From: Dehalobacter restrictus DSM 9455
GTDB lineage: Bacteria > Bacillota > Desulfitobacteriia > Desulfitobacteriales > Syntrophobotulaceae
NCBI RefSeq assembly: GCF_000512895.1
Contig: NZ_CP007033.1
Coordinates: forward strand, 1,289,001-1,353,000
Direction: 5' to 3'
DNA length: 64,000 bases
In this document: positions 8,123 to 16,742 of the stretch, one piece after another
Layout of the letters: the number at the start of each line of letters is the position of its first letter
Numbering within the stretch: position 1 is the stretch's first letter
Translations under genes and position numbers: made by a program
Notes under the pieces: model-generated
What the model was told of the DNA's origin: nothing
The model's input: only the letters and a program-made list of their open reading frames with translations
Databases searched by the model: none

Positions 8123-9178
8123 ATGAAGGTAAGCTTTGCTTCACCTTTAACGGAATTTCCTAGGAATAAAAATGATGTACTCTTTAATCCGGAATCAGAG
8201 GGTGAAGGGATTATCCGTTGGTTTGGGGAACGGCTGGGCGGAATGATCCGCAAGGCGGCAGGGGCTTTACCCGACACGGAAAATATTGAAGAAATTCGTC
8301 TCAGAATCAACCAGCCTGTCCTCTTCAGAACAGGGACCAGGGAATATTTCTGTACTTCGGCGGGGCAAACCGGAACAAAGAATCTAGCGTATATTGTCAA
8401 GCGTGAAGACCTGTTGGAAACGCTGGAAAAAATGACCTTCAGTTCTGTATATGCCGCTGAGGAGGAATTACGGCAGGGTTTTCTGACTTTGCCCGGTGGG
8501 CACCGCGTGGGATTAAGCGGAGAAACAGTCGTTGAACATGGCAAGATCAGGATCATGCGCCATATTTCCGCTTTGAATATTCGTTTAGCGAGACAGCCGG
8601 AAATGATCGTTCCGGAATTGCTGGGCTTACTGATCAATCAGGAAAATACAGTCTGCCATACGTTGCTTGTTTCACCTCCGAGAGCAGGGAAGACCACAAT
8701 GCTGAGATTTTTAGTAAAAAATCTCAGCAACGGTGTACCTCAGCTATGCCTGAAAGGTCATAATGTCGGCGTGGTTGATGAAAGAAGTGAGATTGCCGGA
8801 ATGTGGCAGGGCATTCCTTCTTTTGATCTTGGCTGCCGCACAGATGTGCTGGACAGATGTCCCAAGGCCCAGGGACTGATCATGCTGATCAGGTCTATGG
8901 CGCCTGAGGTGGTTGCTGTTGATGAACTGGGGGGGCGGGAAGATGCCGCGGCGCTTGGGGAGGCCGTTCGCTGCGGCGTAAAAATTCTGGCTACGGTCCA
9001 TGCCGGTTCTCTGGACGAACTGCAAAAAAGGGCCCATCTCAGGGAATTGCTGAATAGAGAGACGTTTGAAAGGATTGTTGTGTTAAGCAGGGCAAACGGT
9101 CCAGGCACGGTGGAAGCTGTTTATGACATGGCGAGCGGCGTTAATTTGTTTAATAAGCAAGAACGTTTTACGCATTGA
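8123..9178 (+). CDS. spoIIIAA: Stage III sporulation protein AA (ATPase)
   Basis: The 351-residue protein is the secretion-ATPase-like component of the SpoIIIA-SpoIIQ channel that links mother cell and forespore after engulfment. A Walker A motif (SPPRAGKTTMLRFL, about residue 185) and a Walker B region (APEVVAVDELGG) are visible, as in type II/IV secretion ATPases. GAGGAGG precedes the ATG. It is the first of eight tightly spaced spoIIIA genes, expected to be driven by sigma-E in the mother cell. No confident sigma-E promoter was recognised. Confidence 0.96.
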   Translation: MKVSFASPLTEFPRNKNDVLFNPESEGEGIIRWFGERLGGMIRKAAGALPDTENIEEIRLRINQPVLFRTGTREYFCTSAGQTGTKNLAYIVKREDLLETLEKMTFSSVYAAEEELRQGFLTLPGGHRVGLSGETVVEHGKIRIMRHISALNIRLARQPEMIVPELLGLLINQENTVCHTLLVSPPRAGKTTMLRFLVKNLSNGVPQLCLKGHNVGVVDERSEIAGMWQGIPSFDLGCRTDVLDRCPKAQGLIMLIRSMAPEVVAVDELGGREDAAALGEAVRCGVKILATVHAGSLDELQKRAHLRELLNRETFERIVVLSRANGPGTVEAVYDMASGVNLFNKQERFTH

Positions 9179-9214
9179 TCGGTCCGCTTTATTAGGCCGT
9201 TGGAGGCGAAAAGT

Positions 9215-9724
9215 ATGTTGGTTGCAGGGTATCTTGGGCTGATTATAGGGTTTGGTTGTTTGGGGATTATCAGAGCAAATCAAATTAAGAAACGTCCGCA
9301 GGAAATCAGGGAAATGATCAACGCCTTGGCGCTGCTGGATACGGAGATATACTGGGGAGCAACACCCCTGCCGGATGCTTTCCAGGTACTTAAGGAAAGA
9401 ACCGGTCCTCCCTGGCAGCTGTTTTTTGCGAGTCTCGAGGAAAAGATCAGAGCCGGAGAAAATGCTTCTCAGGCCTGGAAAAAAAGCATTGAAATGCACC
9501 GCCGGAAAACCTGCCTGATAGAGGACGATTGGCTGGTGATCAGTGGAATTAGTCAGGGATTGGGCAGGTCGGACCGGAATGAACAGCATAAACAGCTCGA
9601 ACTTGTTCAGCGGCATTTGGCAGGCGTAGACGAAAAGGCCAGGCAGCAGGCAGAAAGCAGGGCAAAGATGTGGTCTTACCTCGGTTTCCTGGGCGGAATT
9701 GCGGTTGTCATTATGATCATGTGA
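9215..9724 (+). CDS. spoIIIAB: Stage III sporulation protein AB
   Basis: The 169-residue protein has an N-terminal membrane helix (LVAGYLGLIIGFGCLGII), a central helical domain related to type II secretion F proteins, and a C-terminal hydrophobic helix. The ATG at 9215, 9 nt after GGAGG, is preferred to the in-frame TTG at 9200. SpoIIIAB anchors the SpoIIIAA ATPase to the channel on the mother-cell side. It starts 36 bp after spoIIIAA. Confidence 0.95.
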   Translation: MLVAGYLGLIIGFGCLGIIRANQIKKRPQEIREMINALALLDTEIYWGATPLPDAFQVLKERTGPPWQLFFASLEEKIRAGENASQAWKKSIEMHRRKTCLIEDDWLVISGISQGLGRSDRNEQHKQLELVQRHLAGVDEKARQQAESRAKMWSYLGFLGGIAVVIMIM

Positions 9725-9740
9725 GGAGGTAGGGTTCGCG

Positions 9741-9938
9741 ATGAGTATTGACCTCATTTTGAAGGTAGCAGGTATTGGTCTATTGGTGGGCATTTGTGCA
9801 ATTATCCTGAATGAGGCCGGTAAGAAAGAGCAGGCCCAGATGGTTACCATTGCCGGGGTTGTTGTCGTGTTGTATCTGGTCATCCAGGGAATCTCCGATC
9901 TGTTTGTTCTGGTGAAAAGCGTATTTAATCTATACTAG
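9741..9938 (+). CDS. spoIIIAC: Stage III sporulation protein AC
   Basis: This 65-residue membrane protein has two predicted transmembrane helices. Its length and position fit SpoIIIAC exactly, between AB and AD. It is a structural membrane subunit of the feeding-tube channel. GAGGAGG precedes the ATG. Confidence 0.95.
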   Translation: MSIDLILKVAGIGLLVGICAIILNEAGKKEQAQMVTIAGVVVVLYLVIQGISDLFVLVKSVFNLY

Positions 9939-9950
9939 GGGGCTCTGGCA

Positions 9951-10337
9951 ATGGAAATAGCACAAGTGATTGGACTCGCCATCATTGTCACGGTTCTCGG
10001 AGCTGTTCTGAAACAAATTAAACCTGAGATTGCAATTCAGCTAAGCATTCTGGCAGGGGTAACCATATTTCTGCTGATCATGGACAAAATCAGACTGGTG
10101 GTTGATCTGCTGCAGAAACTGGCTGATCAGGCAGATATCAGTTCCTACTACTTGTTCATAGTTCTTAAAATCGTGGGAGTAGCCTATTTGGCGGAATTGG
10201 GAGGCCAAATCTGCCGGGATGCCGGAGAGAATGCACTGGCCACAAAAGTTGAAATTGCAGCCAAAGTATTCGTGGTCATTTTGGCTATCCCGATCATTGC
10301 AGCGATTATGGAATCCATGATGAAGCTGCTGGCGTGA
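9951..10337 (+). CDS. spoIIIAD: Stage III sporulation protein AD
   Basis: The 128-residue protein has four hydrophobic segments and is homologous in layout to SpoIIIAC with an extra hairpin. It carries the conserved small-residue pattern AELGGQICRDAGENALA. It belongs to the mother-cell membrane part of the SpoIIIA complex. It starts 12 bp after spoIIIAC. Confidence 0.95.
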   Translation: MEIAQVIGLAIIVTVLGAVLKQIKPEIAIQLSILAGVTIFLLIMDKIRLVVDLLQKLADQADISSYYLFIVLKIVGVAYLAELGGQICRDAGENALATKVEIAAKVFVVILAIPIIAAIMESMMKLLA

Positions 10338-10349
10338 GGAGCGATACGG

Positions 10350-11594
10350 ATGACAAAAAAAGTCTTGGCTGCGCTGGGGCTTGCCATATGGATGACCCTG
10401 GTATTTGCTTTTCCAGTGGTGACCCTGGCGGCAGAAAGTCAGGAGACGAGTTACACAGGGACGGAGGCGGATAAACGATTTGCGGAAGCAGAGACTTCCG
10501 GGGAGATGGGCGTGTCCGGAAAAGTAGATTTGTCTGAAGAGATAGATTTATCTGAAGTCAGAGAATTTTTGAATCAACTGGACCGCGATGTTCAGGACTC
10601 TCTGCCTGATTTTTCTTTAACAGAGATCTTTGAAAGCATTAAAAACGGCGAGGTTAATTTTAGTCTGCAGGGCATCGGCAGCAGTATTGTCAAGGCTCTG
10701 CTAAAACAGGTAGTCACCAACGCGCCTTTGATTGCAAAGCTGCTGGTGCTCGCTGTGATCTGCGCAATCATCAATCAACTGCAGTCTGCTTTTACTGGCG
10801 AAGTAAGCAGGATAGCCCGAATGCTCGTATATCTTGTTCTGCTGGCGCTTGCGATGACATCTTTTCGTATTGCACTGGATGTTGGCAATGCGTCCATTGA
10901 CAATATGGTTTCTTTTATGCAGATCATCCTCCCGGCCATGTATACTGTCCTGCTGACCATGGGCAGTCTGACCAGTGCAGCCTTGTTTAAACCAATGGTC
11001 ATCGGAAGTCTGATCTTTTTGGCTACGGTAATCAAAAACATTGTGTTGCCGCTTTTTTTCCTGAGCATTATCCTGAGGCTGTTCAATAACATTTCCGAAC
11101 AGTTCAAGCTCAGTAAATTAGCCTCTCTGCTGGAGTTCGGAGGTAAACTCAGTATTGGTATCGTCATGACGGTTTTTATCGGCATTATGTCGGTACAAGG
11201 CGTAACAGGGGGGGTAGCCGACGGGGTCACGCTGAGGACGGTAAAATATGCAGCAGATTTGATCCCGGTTGCCGGCAAATTTTTCAAAGACGCTGTTGAG
11301 ATCGTGGCAAGCTCAGGTCTCTTGCTTAAGAACGCGCTGGGGATCGTGGCAATGATTGCAATTATCATCATTACCTTTCTGCCGGCGATTAAGATTATCG
11401 CGATGATGTTTACTTTTAAACTGGCTGCGGCGCTGGTCGAACCTTTGGGAGAAAAAGAACTTGCGGATAGTCTTCAGGACATGTCCAAAGGTTTATTATA
11501 TATTTTTGTAACCGTTACATCCGTCGGTATCATGTTTTTTATGACGATTGTGATCATTGTCGGGACTGGAAATTTGGCGGTAATGCTTCGCTGA
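10350..11594 (+). CDS. spoIIIAE: Stage III sporulation protein AE
   Basis: The 414-residue polytopic membrane protein has an N-terminal signal-like helix (about 5-28), an extracellular acidic stretch (about 30-110) and then about seven transmembrane helices. This is the largest membrane subunit of the SpoIIIA channel, resembling a permease. The DLSEEIDLSEVREFL segment in the acidic stretch is Asp/Ser/Glu-rich. It lies 12 bp after spoIIIAD with GAGGAG as ribosome site. Confidence 0.95.
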   Translation: MTKKVLAALGLAIWMTLVFAFPVVTLAAESQETSYTGTEADKRFAEAETSGEMGVSGKVDLSEEIDLSEVREFLNQLDRDVQDSLPDFSLTEIFESIKNGEVNFSLQGIGSSIVKALLKQVVTNAPLIAKLLVLAVICAIINQLQSAFTGEVSRIARMLVYLVLLALAMTSFRIALDVGNASIDNMVSFMQIILPAMYTVLLTMGSLTSAALFKPMVIGSLIFLATVIKNIVLPLFFLSIILRLFNNISEQFKLSKLASLLEFGGKLSIGIVMTVFIGIMSVQGVTGGVADGVTLRTVKYAADLIPVAGKFFKDAVEIVASSGLLLKNALGIVAMIAIIIITFLPAIKIIAMMFTFKLAAALVEPLGEKELADSLQDMSKGLLYIFVTVTSVGIMFFMTIVIIVGTGNLAVMLR

Positions 11595-11611
11595 TTTTGA
11601 GGTGTGGGAAA

Positions 11612-12229
11612 ATGGAAGGATTAAAGACGCTGATTCGCAACCTGGCTTTCATTCTATTGCTGGCCTCCTTTCTCGAGATGCTTCTGCCGAATAAATCCAT
11701 GCGGGGATTTGTGCAGATGGTCATGGGGCTGTTTGTGATTGCGGCAATCCTGAATCCGTTGGCAGATCTACTGAACTGGGACTTTGAAAATAGCGTGCCG
11801 GCCTGGGCCGGCAGTTCTTCCGGAGACTTGCCTGTTCTGGCACAGGAAAATAGTTCTGACGGAGAAGACAATTCTTCCACGGAAGCAAATGCTCTGGTGA
11901 TCGAACAATACCGCAGGATTCTGGTTAGCCAGATCCAGGCCCTTGTATCCGGGGTGGAAGGGGTCAAAAGCTCGGATACGAATGTTGAACTGGAGGACGG
12001 TGGAGAAGGATTTGCCGACTATCCGCAAATCCAAAAAGTCGAGATCCATTTCAGTCAGCAAAGTGTCAGCATTGAGCCTGTTAAGCCGGTCATTATCGGA
12101 GGTGTCAACACAGACCAGGCCGAGGGCCAGGGAGCGGCTGAGTCAGCGAAAGCAATGGAAATAAAAAAACAGGTTGCAGCACTCATGCAGCTGCCGGAAG
12201 AAATCGTGTTTGTGCAGGAAGAAAAATAG
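11612..12229 (+). CDS. spoIIIAF: Stage III sporulation protein AF
   Basis: The 205-residue protein has two N-terminal membrane helices (about 8-26 and 34-52) and an extracytoplasmic C-terminal domain with a ring-building-motif-like pattern. The ATG at 11612 follows GAGGTG; an in-frame TTG lies at 11597. The linker at about 70-95 is rich in Ser, Gly and Glu. It is the sixth gene of the operon. Confidence 0.93.
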   Translation: MEGLKTLIRNLAFILLLASFLEMLLPNKSMRGFVQMVMGLFVIAAILNPLADLLNWDFENSVPAWAGSSSGDLPVLAQENSSDGEDNSSTEANALVIEQYRRILVSQIQALVSGVEGVKSSDTNVELEDGGEGFADYPQIQKVEIHFSQQSVSIEPVKPVIIGGVNTDQAEGQGAAESAKAMEIKKQVAALMQLPEEIVFVQEEK

Positions 12230-12245
12230 GAGGAAGGAAGTCAGT

Positions 12246-12803
12246 ATGGGATTTTTCAAGCAGGTGATCACAGAAAAGATTACGTTGGCCGTGATCTTGC
12301 TGGTAATCGTCGCAGCAATTCTTATTTTTACCTCACAGGAGGATCAGTCCGCTGCATCAGTCCAACTCCCGGCTGAAACGGTAACAGCCGTTCCAGAAAA
12401 TGAATCGGGTTTTACTGCATTGGAAAAACAACTTGAAGAAAAACTTGCAGCCAATCTGGAAAAAATTCAGGGCGTTGGCAAAACGAAGGTCCTGGTTACC
12501 CTGACCTCCGATGTAAAGAAACAGTATGCCAGGGATGAAAGCGTTACGAAAAAAACTTCCAAGGAAACGGATAAAGACGGCGGAACCAGAGAGACGGAAG
12601 AGGTGACTCAGAATAACAAGATCGTGGTCGTCGGCGAAAATGCTTTAATCATTACGGAGGAGCGTCCACAGGTCACGGGAGTATTGGTTATCGCGCAGGG
12701 AGCAAGTGATCCCAAAATAAAGGAACAAGTATTTGAAGCGGTCAGGACGCTGTTGAATATTGAACCGGCCAAAATCAGCGTTGTTCCAATGGGGGGCGTC
12801 TGA
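12246..12803 (+). CDS. spoIIIAG: Stage III sporulation protein AG
   Basis: The 185-residue protein has one N-terminal membrane anchor (ITLAVILLVIVAAILIF) and an extracellular domain. SpoIIIAG forms the large 30-subunit ring of the channel in the intermembrane space. The ATG at 12246 follows GGAGGAAGG; the frame is open further upstream into spoIIIAF but lacks a ribosome site there. The domain shows the usual GVGKTKVLVTL and VTGVLVIAQGA segments. Confidence 0.95.
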   Translation: MGFFKQVITEKITLAVILLVIVAAILIFTSQEDQSAASVQLPAETVTAVPENESGFTALEKQLEEKLAANLEKIQGVGKTKVLVTLTSDVKKQYARDESVTKKTSKETDKDGGTRETEEVTQNNKIVVVGENALIITEERPQVTGVLVIAQGASDPKIKEQVFEAVRTLLNIEPAKISVVPMGGV

Positions 12804-12804
12804 A

Positions 12805-13347
12805 TTGGACCTAAAAATAAAAGCATCCTTAATCTGGATCACCGTGATTCCGGCCATCGCGGTATGCTCCATTGTTTGGCTCAGCCAAGCATGTTTTGGG
12901 CAGCAAAAGGAAGAAGGCTTGCCGGTCAATATCCCGGATTCCGTTTGTTTCTCAGCAGAAATTATTGAACTGACGGAAAATCAGGGGGAAAACTACTTTG
13001 TTAATTATAGGATCAAACGGGAACAGACCAGACAGGAAACACTTAACATGCTGGAGCCTCTGCTGGCGTCCGATATCACGGAGACACGCAGTCAGGCGCA
13101 GCAGCGCTGGCTGGACTTAAGCGACAAGATCAGCAGGGAAGCCGAAATTGAGAATGTGCTGAAAATGAAAGGTTTTACAGATATTGTTTCGGAAGTCAAC
13201 ACGCAAAAGGCCACGGTTACAGTCCTGACAAACCAATTAAAAGTTCAGGACATGTTTATTATCCAAAACACGGCATCGGAAATTACCGGTTTTTCAGTTG
13301 ATCAAATCGAAGTAGCAGTCGTCAAAGACACGTCGGAAAAAATCTGA
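12805..13347 (+). CDS. spoIIIAH: Stage III sporulation protein AH
   Basis: The 180-residue protein has one N-terminal membrane helix and an extracellular domain that pairs with forespore SpoIIQ. Translation most likely starts at TTG 12805, two bases after the spoIIIAG stop, with GGGGGG at 12791-12796 as ribosome site. The C-terminal domain matches the ring-building fold: an acidic helix, then VSEVNTQKATVTVL and SVDQIEVAVV. It is the last gene of the operon. The accBC genes that often follow in Firmicutes are absent here. Confidence 0.92.
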   Translation: MDLKIKASLIWITVIPAIAVCSIVWLSQACFGQQKEEGLPVNIPDSVCFSAEIIELTENQGENYFVNYRIKREQTRQETLNMLEPLLASDITETRSQAQQRWLDLSDKISREAEIENVLKMKGFTDIVSEVNTQKATVTVLTNQLKVQDMFIIQNTASEITGFSVDQIEVAVVKDTSEKI

Positions 13348-13491
13348 GAATCGGGTCCGGTGGGAAATGTTCCATATTTGCGTTATTCAGGAATGAAATT
13401 TACGTTAATCAGGCAGGGGGATTTGCGGCAACGGGGGATTCTGTTATAATAAAAATAATAACAGGTTGAAGATGGAAAATGAGGTGCGATA

Positions 13492-13929
13492 ATGGATAAT
13501 AACAAAATAGATCATTCAATCGGTTCAGTCAAAATTGCTGATGAGGTCGTCGAAGTGATTGCCGGAATGGCAGCTTCGGAAGTTGAGGGAGTCGCTGAGT
13601 TAAGCGGAGGTTTCGCCCAGGATATCGCCAATATTTTAGGCCGGGGCAAAAATACATCCAAAGGTTCCAGGGGTATCAAAGTTGAAATTGACGAAAAAGA
13701 AGCTTCCGTGGATTTGTTTATTGCCGTCCAGTACGGGGTGTCAATTCCTGATGTAGCCCAGAAGGTACAGGTCGTTGTGAAAGAAGCGATTGAAGGGATG
13801 ACCGGATTAACCGTCATGGTCATCAACGTTCATATTCAAGGCATCGCGTTTAAAAACACGGCTGAGATCAAGGACGTCAAAGACAGCAAAGATAAAACGA
13901 ATAAAGAAAAAGATTTGAAAGAAAAATAG
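13492..13929 (+). CDS. Asp23/Gls24 family envelope stress protein
   Basis: The 145-residue protein has the full Asp23 domain (GSVKIADEVVEVIAGMAASE through VMVINVHIQGIAF) and a charged Lys/Asp-rich tail. Asp23-like proteins are membrane-associated scaffold or stress proteins. A promoter-like TATAAT lies at 13445-13450 with TTGCGG 16 nt upstream. It is followed by a DUF2273 membrane protein, its usual partner, and then nusB. Confidence 0.92.
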   Translation: MDNNKIDHSIGSVKIADEVVEVIAGMAASEVEGVAELSGGFAQDIANILGRGKNTSKGSRGIKVEIDEKEASVDLFIAVQYGVSIPDVAQKVQVVVKEAIEGMTGLTVMVINVHIQGIAFKNTAEIKDVKDSKDKTNKEKDLKEK

Positions 13930-13951
13930 AACAGTGCAGCAGGGTGGAGAG

Positions 13952-14221
13952 ATGAGCAATTTCTGGAGAAATATCGGAGATAAACTCAATATTTTTTTTC
14001 TATGGTGTCTTAATAATCATCCTGGTAAATTTTTTGGTTTTTTGATTGGTTTTTTTGTGGCTTTGATGTTTATTTTGCTGGGATTTTGGCAGACGCTGCT
14101 TTTAGCTGCCTTATCCTGCGGGGGATATTACTTGGGAAAATGCTGGGATGATGGGGTTTGGCCTACCGGACTGAGCAAAGTAATACATAGAATACCTTTT
14201 TGGGGCAAACATAAAACGTAG
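13952..14221 (+). CDS. DUF2273 small membrane protein
   Basis: The 89-residue protein has two hydrophobic helices (about 22-43 and 47-66) and a basic C-terminus. DUF2273 proteins are usually encoded beside Asp23 and probably anchor it to the membrane. The ATG at 13952 follows GGTGGAGAG; an in-frame GTG at 13934 lacks a ribosome site. Confidence 0.85.
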   Translation: MSNFWRNIGDKLNIFFLWCLNNHPGKFFGFLIGFFVALMFILLGFWQTLLLAALSCGGYYLGKCWDDGVWPTGLSKVIHRIPFWGKHKT

Positions 14222-14244
14222 AATGAAATTCCGGAGGCATATTC

Positions 14245-14667
14245 ATGAGTAAAATAATGGGCCGAAGAAAGGCCCGCGAAACGGCACTGCAAATACTTTA
14301 TCAAATTGATATAACGGGAGAAACGGACAAGCGGGAACAAGTCCTGCAGCATTGGATCCAGGAATTTGCCGTCTCTGATAAGACGGCAGATTTTATTAGG
14401 GAACTGGTTGAAGGAACCCTGCAGAACAAAACGGATATTGATGCCAAGCTTGCTTCGACTTCCCACGAATGGGCCCTGGACAGGATGGGCAATGTGGACC
14501 GTAATCTGATGCGGCTTGCTGCCTATGAAATGCTGTACAGCCCCGGCACCCCCCAGCGGGTCACTTTAAATGAAGCGATTGAGATTGCCAAAAGGTTCGG
14601 CGGAGATGATTCAGCAAAATTCATTAACGGTATTTTAGACAAGCTGATGGACGAGAGTGAAAAATGA
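14245..14667 (+). CDS. nusB: Transcription antitermination factor NusB
   Basis: The 140-residue all-helical protein carries the N-terminal RRKARETALQILYQID and C-terminal VTLNEAIEIAKRFGGDDS signatures. NusB binds NusE and the boxA element of rRNA leaders to form the antitermination complex. GGAGG precedes the ATG. Its stop overlaps the start of the next gene (ATGA). Confidence 0.96.
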   Translation: MSKIMGRRKARETALQILYQIDITGETDKREQVLQHWIQEFAVSDKTADFIRELVEGTLQNKTDIDAKLASTSHEWALDRMGNVDRNLMRLAAYEMLYSPGTPQRVTLNEAIEIAKRFGGDDSAKFINGILDKLMDESEK

Positions 14668-15617
14668 TGTTCTTAGGTCTTGATACAAGCGCATACACGA
14701 CATCCGTTGCCGTGGTGGATCAAGAAAAGCATCTGGTCTGCGAAAAAAGACGCCTACTCGAAGTTCCTCAGGGAGAGAAAGGCTTGGCCCAGTCGGAAGC
14801 TCTTTTTAATCATATTAAAAATCTTCCGGAACTACTGGCCCTGGTTCCGCCAACGATATGGCCGGAAATTGCCGGCATTGGCGTCAGTACGGCGCCTCGT
14901 CCGGCAGAGCAATCCTATATGCCGGTCTTTCTGGCAGGAAGGTCGGTTGCTTCATCTCTGGCCAGCGCTTTAAATGTAAAGCTTGTAACGACGAGTCATC
15001 AGGAAGGACATCTGGCTGCAGGATTGGAATCCGCCGAAGGTTTTGCTTTGACGGATTTTTTGGCTGTCCACCTTTCGGGAGGAACAACGGAAGTATTGAA
15101 AGTCCGGAAGGATTCTCCGGGAAAACTAAGTTTGCAGATTCTTGGCGGAAGCAGTGATCTGCATGCCGGTCAATTTGTAGACAGGGTCGGCGTGCGTCTG
15201 GGACTATCTTTCCCGGCGGGAAAGGAGCTCGAAAAACTGGCTTTAAAATCAGCGCCTGGATCTGCTTCCCTGCTGCCTTCCTCGGTCAAAGGATATGAGA
15301 TGAGTTTTTCGGGCGTCGAGTCGGCAGTTCAGCGTCTGATCGAAGAAAAAAAACGTCCGGCCGATCTGGCCCGGGCGGTGGAAGGATGTATTGTCCGGAC
15401 GATTTATAAGGTATTGACCAAAGCTGTTGACGATACCGGACTCACAGATATTCTGATTGTCGGCGGAGTAGCCTCAAATCAATATCTAAGGAATCAGCTT
15501 GAAAAGAAGCTGGAATCTCAGGCCAGATTATTTTGGGCAAAGCCGGGATGGAGTTCGGATAATTCGATTGGGGTCGCACTTCTGACGCGGGAAACGATGC
15601 TGTCGGACAATCATTAA
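14664..15617 (+). CDS. TsaD/Kae1-like protein, probable TsaD paralogue
   Basis: The 317-residue ASKHA-fold protein starts with FLGLDTSAYTTSVAVVD. It carries the metal motif HxxxH in TSHQEGH, an ATP-binding HLSGGTTEVLKV segment and the C-terminal IVGGVASNQYLRNQL. TsaD transfers threonylcarbamoyl to tRNA adenosine 37. This copy is slightly short, its N-terminal half is divergent, and it sits beside nusB instead of in a tsaE/B cluster, so it may be the M22-like paralogue found in some Clostridia. It overlaps nusB by 4 nt. Confidence 0.8.
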   Translation: MMFLGLDTSAYTTSVAVVDQEKHLVCEKRRLLEVPQGEKGLAQSEALFNHIKNLPELLALVPPTIWPEIAGIGVSTAPRPAEQSYMPVFLAGRSVASSLASALNVKLVTTSHQEGHLAAGLESAEGFALTDFLAVHLSGGTTEVLKVRKDSPGKLSLQILGGSSDLHAGQFVDRVGVRLGLSFPAGKELEKLALKSAPGSASLLPSSVKGYEMSFSGVESAVQRLIEEKKRPADLARAVEGCIVRTIYKVLTKAVDDTGLTDILIVGGVASNQYLRNQLEKKLESQARLFWAKPGWSSDNSIGVALLTRETMLSDNH

Positions 15618-15741
15618 TTGTTTTTATCTTCTATAAAGAGATTTAAAAAAGAGATTTAGAAAAAAGATTTTAGAATAAAACTAAAAATATGATATATAAT
15701 GAGTTTTTTCGTGCCCTAAGGACATTTTACAATTAAAAGAC

Positions 15742-15771
15742 TTGATTTCGAGGCAAAAGTTCATTTATAAT
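15742..15771 (+). promoter_or_regulatory. Candidate promoter for nfnAB
   Basis: TTGATT (15742-15747) and TATAAT (15766-15771) are separated by 18 nt, about 127 bp before the nfnA start. The AT-rich 280-bp gap from 15618 to 15897 holds no gene. Confidence 0.5.
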
Positions 15772-15897
15772 AAACAAGGTAAAGTATCAAATACGTGTTA
15801 CTGTGCCAAACATAGATGTATATACTTGTATAGCTTGGAAAAAGGGACCATGCATCCGTTTGGTCGGTACAACGAATAATCCTGAGGGGGAGACAAC

Positions 15898-16740
15898 GTG
15901 TATAAGGTAGTCAAAAGAAGGCAGTTGGCGGACATTATTACACTGCTGGAAGTAGAAGCTCCGGAAGTCGCCAAAAAAGCCCAACCCGGCGAATTTGTCA
16001 TTGTTCGACAAAATGAGGAATCTGAAAGGATCCCTTTGACCATCATGGACTTTAATCGGGATAAAGGGACAATCACCATCGTCATCCAGGAAGTAGGCTA
16101 TTCATCCAATCTGATTACCCGGATGCAGGAAGGGGATTCTTTTGTTACATTTGTAGGTCCGCTCGGACAAGCCACCGAAATCGAGAATTACGGTACGGTT
16201 CTGTGCATTGGCGGCGGCGTGGGCGTCGCGCCGGTTCATCCGATTGCGCGCGGCCTGAAAGAAGCAGGCAACAAGGTCATCTCCATTCTCGGAGCAAGAA
16301 CTAAAGACCTGCTGATCCTCGAAGACGAAATGCGGGCTGTAAGTGATGAAGTCATCATTACAACCGATGACGGGACTTATGGTATGAAGGGTTTTGTCAC
16401 GCACGGCATTCAGTCCGTTTTGGATCAGGGCATCAAAGTTGATGCGATCTGGGCGATTGGTCCGGTCGTTATGATGAAATCCGTAGCGAATTTCACCAGA
16501 CCTCTTGGTATTAAGACCATCGTCAGTATGAATCCTGTCATGGTCGACGGAACAGGTATGTGCGGCGCCTGCAGACTCGATGTCGGCGGCGAAACCAAAT
16601 TTGCCTGTGTTGACGGGCCGGAATTTGACGGCCACAAGGTAGATTTTGACCTGGCCATGAAACGTTCGGCCTTCTTTAAAAACGAAGAAGCTGTCGCTTA
16701 CGGTAAAGTCAAGTGCCAGTGTGCAAAGGAGGGCAAATAA
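15898..16740 (+). CDS. nfnA: NfnA-type ferredoxin-NADP+ reductase subunit alpha
   Basis: The 280-residue flavoprotein has a ferredoxin reductase-type FAD/NAD fold (RIPLTIMDF for flavin binding, CIGGGVGVAP for the nucleotide) and a C-terminal [2Fe-2S] cluster motif (GMCGACRLDVG with a later Cys). With the next gene it forms NfnAB, which couples NADH and reduced ferredoxin oxidation to NADP+ reduction by electron bifurcation. A GTG start is used, with GAGGGGGAG upstream. Dihydroorotate dehydrogenase electron-transfer subunits share this fold, but the neighbour supports Nfn. Confidence 0.88.
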   Translation: MYKVVKRRQLADIITLLEVEAPEVAKKAQPGEFVIVRQNEESERIPLTIMDFNRDKGTITIVIQEVGYSSNLITRMQEGDSFVTFVGPLGQATEIENYGTVLCIGGGVGVAPVHPIARGLKEAGNKVISILGARTKDLLILEDEMRAVSDEVIITTDDGTYGMKGFVTHGIQSVLDQGIKVDAIWAIGPVVMMKSVANFTRPLGIKTIVSMNPVMVDGTGMCGACRLDVGGETKFACVDGPEFDGHKVDFDLAMKRSAFFKNEEAVAYGKVKCQCAKEGK

Positions 16741-16742
16741 TC

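Noticed and set aside
8116-8637. 173-codon minus-strand frame opposite spoIIIAA
   Set aside because: Shadow of spoIIIAA; Ser/Pro-rich product without family features.
16102-16635. 177-codon minus-strand frame opposite nfnA
   Set aside because: Shadow of a well-supported gene with no start signal.
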